A stretch of DNA of 64,000 bases from an uncultured Paracoccaceae bacterium. Its GTDB lineage: Bacteria; Pseudomonadota; Alphaproteobacteria; Rhodobacterales; Rhodobacteraceae. Below are positions 61,510-64,000 of this stretch, piece by piece; within the stretch, counting starts at the first letter, position 1; each line of letters begins with the position of its first letter. The translations under genes were made by a program, and so were the position numbers. Below the pieces are notes generated by a model. It made no database searches. It saw only the letters and a program-made list of their open reading frames with translations, and was not told where the DNA came from. The stretch spans positions 1,526,032-1,590,031 of the forward strand of contig CANMKS010000001.1 of the NCBI GenBank assembly GCA_947498645.1. Direction: 5' to 3'.

Positions 61510-62310
61510 TCAGGGGCGGACGAATTTCGCGCCTATCTCATTGCGCTCGGCGCTGTTGATCAAACGCTGCGTGCCTCCTGGTCTGGCCGGGCCAAGTGCG
61601 GCGAAATGCGCCAGCAGCGCATTCAACGGGCCTGCCAGTGAAGTGCCCAGCGATACTTTCTGCCCGTTGACCTGCGCCATGGCAGAGACAACCGACGCAA
61701 TCCGGGTTTCCCCATCCTGCACCATAAAGACCGGTGACCCGCTGGAGCCATATTCAACATCGCAAGTCATCACGATCACACCGGTCTGACGCCCCAAGAC
61801 GTTGCAGACCTCTTGCAGGCTTGGCGCGCCCTCACGGCCGCGCCCATAAGATACCACGCCAACGGCATCCCCGGTAATGGGACGCTGCGCAATCAGGAAA
61901 GGCCTGATGCGCGTTGTGCGGATTGGCTGATCCAGTTCTAGCACCGCGATGTCCATCGCAACTTCGGATGCGTCCGAGGCCCCGCCGCCAAAGTCATACT
62001 GCGGATGCGCGATGGCTCTGGCCACGTTCCGTGTTGCTTGCGAGCGTCCATCACGCAGTCCTGCGAGGAACTCGAACCGTTCTGGCGCAATCAGGCTGCC
62101 GTCATTGTCGTAAAGGCAATGGGCGGCCGTGAGGATCAGGCGCTCGCGGATGAGCGCTGCCGTGCAAAACCCCTTGCCCCGGATATCGAGCCTGCCGACC
62201 GCTTCCCAGCCTTGGCTGTCTTGCCGCGTCTCAAGCGTCACCAACCCGCTTTCCTGCGCATGCAGGGCGGAGGCCGCAAATAGGAATGCTGAAATCAAGA
62301 GCCTGCGCAT
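61510..62310 (-). CDS. Secreted trypsin-like serine protease
   Basis: A 266-aa S1-family protease with a signal peptide (LLISAFLFAASALHAQES). The catalytic triad is seen as H in LTAAHCLYD, D in DIAVLELDQP and S in YGSSGSPVFMV. A cysteine pair around the serine is present. Targets are unknown; periplasmic or extracellular proteolysis is expected. It is a single gene 55 bases downstream of glcF. Confidence 0.9.
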   Translation of the reverse strand: MRRLLISAFLFAASALHAQESGLVTLETRQDSQGWEAVGRLDIRGKGFCTAALIRERLILTAAHCLYDNDGSLIAPERFEFLAGLRDGRSQATRNVARAIAHPQYDFGGGASDASEVAMDIAVLELDQPIRTTRIRPFLIAQRPITGDAVGVVSYGRGREGAPSLQEVCNVLGRQTGVIVMTCDVEYGSSGSPVFMVQDGETRIASVVSAMAQVNGQKVSLGTSLAGPLNALLAHFAALGPARPGGTQRLINSAERNEIGAKFVRP

Positions 62311-62365
62311 GAATCACCTTGAATCGCGAGCGCTCAGCCTGCGAAAGACTTGCGGCAGGATTATG

Positions 62366-63688
62366 TCATCCACGCAAGATCGGGATTTGCGGTTCGCGTT
62401 TGCCCGGCGCGGTCAGTGCAGGGGGCTGCGGCCCGCCTGTCGCCCAATCAAGCAATTCAACCGTATGCACGATGGGCACATCCGTGCCGCCGCCGATTTG
62501 CATCATGCAACCGATGTTGCCAGCGGCAATGATGTCGGGGGTCAGAGCTTCCAGGGTTTGGACCTTGCGGGATTTGAGTTGCTTGGAAATCTCAGGCTGC
62601 ATCAGGTTGTAGGTACCCGCCGACCCGCAACACAGATGGCTGTCTGCCGGTTCCAGTACCGTGAAACCGGCCTTTTTCAGCAAGTCCTTGGGGAAGGTTT
62701 TGATCTGTTGGCCGTGTTGGAGCGAACAGGCAGCGTGATAGGCGACCTTGGTGTTCTTGTCCTCACCTTCGGGTAAATCAAGTTTCATCAGGATTTCCGA
62801 GACGTCCATCGCAATCGCTGACACGCGTGCCGCGTCTGCGGCGAGCGGATCATTGCGGAACATATGGCCATAGTCCTTGACCGTCGTGCCGCAGCCAGAG
62901 GTGTTGATTACAATCGCATCCAGCCCGCCGTTGTCGATTTCCCGCGCCCAGGCCTTGATGTTTTTGGCCGCTGTTGCGTGGCTTTCGGCCTCTTTGCCCA
63001 TGTGGTGGGTCAACGCCCCACAACAGCCCGCACCTTCGGCCACGACAACCTCTGCCCCAAGACGGGTCAGCAAGCGGATAGTGGCGTCGTTGATATCGGT
63101 ATTCAGCGCCTTTTGCGCACATCCGGTCATCAGGGCCACACGCATTTTCGGATTCTCGGCGGCAAAGGTCTGCGGGTCGTCGTTGCGACTGACGGGTGGT
63201 ATGGTTCTGGGGGCCATTTCAAGCATGGCACGCAGGCGGGCATCGGGCATCAGCCGCGCAAATGGCCGCCCGATCCTGGCCCCAAGCAAGGCGACCCGAA
63301 ATCGCATCGGATAGGGCAGAATGCGCGCCAGAAGCCAGCGCAAGGCGCGGTCAGATAGGGGGCGGTCGTAGGTCTTTTCGATGTAGGCGCGGGCATGATC
63401 AACCAGATGCATGTAATGCACGCCTGACGGGCAGGTGGTCATGCACGCCAGGCAAGACAAGCAGCGGTCGATGTGCATGACAGTCTTTGCATCCGGTTTG
63501 CGCGCGTTCTCAAGCATATCCTTGATCAGATAGATCCGGCCGCGCGGACTATCCAGTTCATCCCCCAGTACCTGATAGGTGGGGCAGGTGGCAGTACAAA
63601 AGCCGCAATGCACGCAATTGCGCAGTATTTCGTTTGAGCGGGCGATATCGGGATCGGTTAGCTGTTCTGGCGTGAATGTCGTCTGCAT
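62366..63688 (-). CDS. glcF: Glycolate oxidase iron-sulfur subunit
   Basis: GlcF, 440 aa, accepts electrons from the flavin subunits of glycolate dehydrogenase. Two ferredoxin-like 4Fe-4S motifs (CVHCGFCTATCPTYQ, residues ~26-40, and CLSCLACMTTCPSGV, ~77-91) are followed by two CCG domains (GAGCCGALTHHMG and HLCCGSAGTYNLMQ). The enzyme oxidises glycolate to glyoxylate in the membrane-associated GlcDEF complex. Its ATG overlaps the glcE stop by one base (TGATG). Confidence 0.96.
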   Translation of the reverse strand: MQTTFTPEQLTDPDIARSNEILRNCVHCGFCTATCPTYQVLGDELDSPRGRIYLIKDMLENARKPDAKTVMHIDRCLSCLACMTTCPSGVHYMHLVDHARAYIEKTYDRPLSDRALRWLLARILPYPMRFRVALLGARIGRPFARLMPDARLRAMLEMAPRTIPPVSRNDDPQTFAAENPKMRVALMTGCAQKALNTDINDATIRLLTRLGAEVVVAEGAGCCGALTHHMGKEAESHATAAKNIKAWAREIDNGGLDAIVINTSGCGTTVKDYGHMFRNDPLAADAARVSAIAMDVSEILMKLDLPEGEDKNTKVAYHAACSLQHGQQIKTFPKDLLKKAGFTVLEPADSHLCCGSAGTYNLMQPEISKQLKSRKVQTLEALTPDIIAAGNIGCMMQIGGGTDVPIVHTVELLDWATGGPQPPALTAPGKREPQIPILRG

Positions 63689-64000
63689 CAGGTCATGATC
63701 CCGGGGTTAAGAATGCCACGTGGGTCGAATTTGGCGCGCAGCCCGCTGGTGATTGCAGCAAGCGCCGGGGCTTCCGGGTGAAAGACGGGCAGGTCAGCAG
63801 TGCCCCGGATCAGTGTGGCATGACCATCAAAAGCCCCGATCGCAGCGCGCAGGTCATGCCCTGCCTCTGTCAGCGCCCAGATCAGCCCGCCGCCCCAGTC
63901 ATATTGCACTGCCTTTGCCCCCATGCGGGCGGCAATCCCAGCTGCGTCAGACGGCTTGCATGAGACCCGCCAGACATCCCCCGGCTGGTCTGTAAAAGCG
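63688..64000 (-). CDS. glcE: Glycolate oxidase FAD-binding subunit GlcE, 5' truncated by window edge
   Basis: The frame continues past base 64000; about 103 C-terminal residues are visible. The ORF track shows only the last 78 from an internal ATG. AVQYDWGGGLIWALTE and the C-terminal RAKFDPRGILNPG are typical of the GlcE/FAD-linked oxidase family. glcD is expected just outside the window. Confidence 0.88.
   Translation of the reverse strand, partial: AFTDQPGDVWRVSCKPSDAAGIAARMGAKAVQYDWGGGLIWALTEAGHDLRAAIGAFDGHATLIRGTADLPVFHPEAPALAAITSGLRAKFDPRGILNPGIMT

Overview
This window is about 64 kb of an alphaproteobacterial chromosome, most likely a marine Rhodobacteraceae (Roseobacter group) member. 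The evidence is the set of genes together: split leuCD/leuB loci, a MipZ ATPase, an F0 operon with both b and b' subunits and no F1 genes beside it, a heterotetrameric sarcosine oxidase (soxBDAG), a pathway for sulfopropanediol and sulfolactate, a GT14/DUF5928-type glycosyltransferase next to a sulfotransferase, and glycolate oxidase. I could not fix the genus. I see no tRNA, rRNA, CRISPR array, insertion sequence or prophage gene.

Layout. 0-9 kb: the 3' end of an RTX calcium-binding protein, leuCD, a few unlinked genes (membrane protein, exonuclease/phosphatase-fold protein, NAD(P)-binding protein with a divergent LysR regulator), then leuB with a ClpP-fold lipoprotein overlapping it. 9-18 kb: EamA transporter, glutamate-synthase-like protein, mipZ, a DEAD-box helicase with a long leader, a DeoR/YafY-like regulator with a palindromic operator divergent from an SRPBCC gene, a methyltransferase and a cation transporter. 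18-24.5 kb (minus strand): a translation and SRP block, ffh - three GNAT genes - chorismate mutase - rpsP - a 48-aa membrane protein - rimM - trmD - monooxygenase, followed by rplS-rpmE. 24.5-30 kb: LysR/EamA pair, ArsR-type regulator and the F0 operon atpI-B-E-b'-b. 30-44 kb: CPBP protease, FadR-type regulator, OmpA lipoprotein, Ada-like repair protein, nth, adenosine kinase, a surface-glycan group (sulfotransferase and GT14 glycosyltransferase), HIT protein, ABC ATPase, zinc-finger protein, pirin and polA.

44-59.5 kb is the metabolic centre. Divergent from a LacI-family regulator, a minus-strand operon encodes a 57-aa membrane protein, a TRAP transporter (dctPQM), HpsN (HisD-like sulfopropanediol dehydrogenase), an SDR and an MDR dehydrogenase (HpsO/HpsP-like), a UspA protein, sulfopyruvate decarboxylase ComDE and an FMN-dependent SlcD-like sulfolactate dehydrogenase. 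Together these would import 2,3-dihydroxypropane-1-sulfonate (DHPS) and carry it through sulfolactate and sulfopyruvate to sulfoacetaldehyde. The desulfonating enzyme (Xsc) is not in the window. Two LacI-type palindromes lie in the divergent promoter region. soxBDAG follows directly on the same strand, and its SoxD has lost the cysteines of the usual zinc site. The window ends with a GlxA/AraC regulator, Hsp20, a secreted trypsin-like protease and glcF/glcE (glcE is cut by the window edge).

Four probable small membrane-protein genes and one zinc-finger gene below the ORF-track cutoff were read directly from the sequence: 20418-20564, 26705-26773, 57978-58151, 59357-59521 and 39928-40107.
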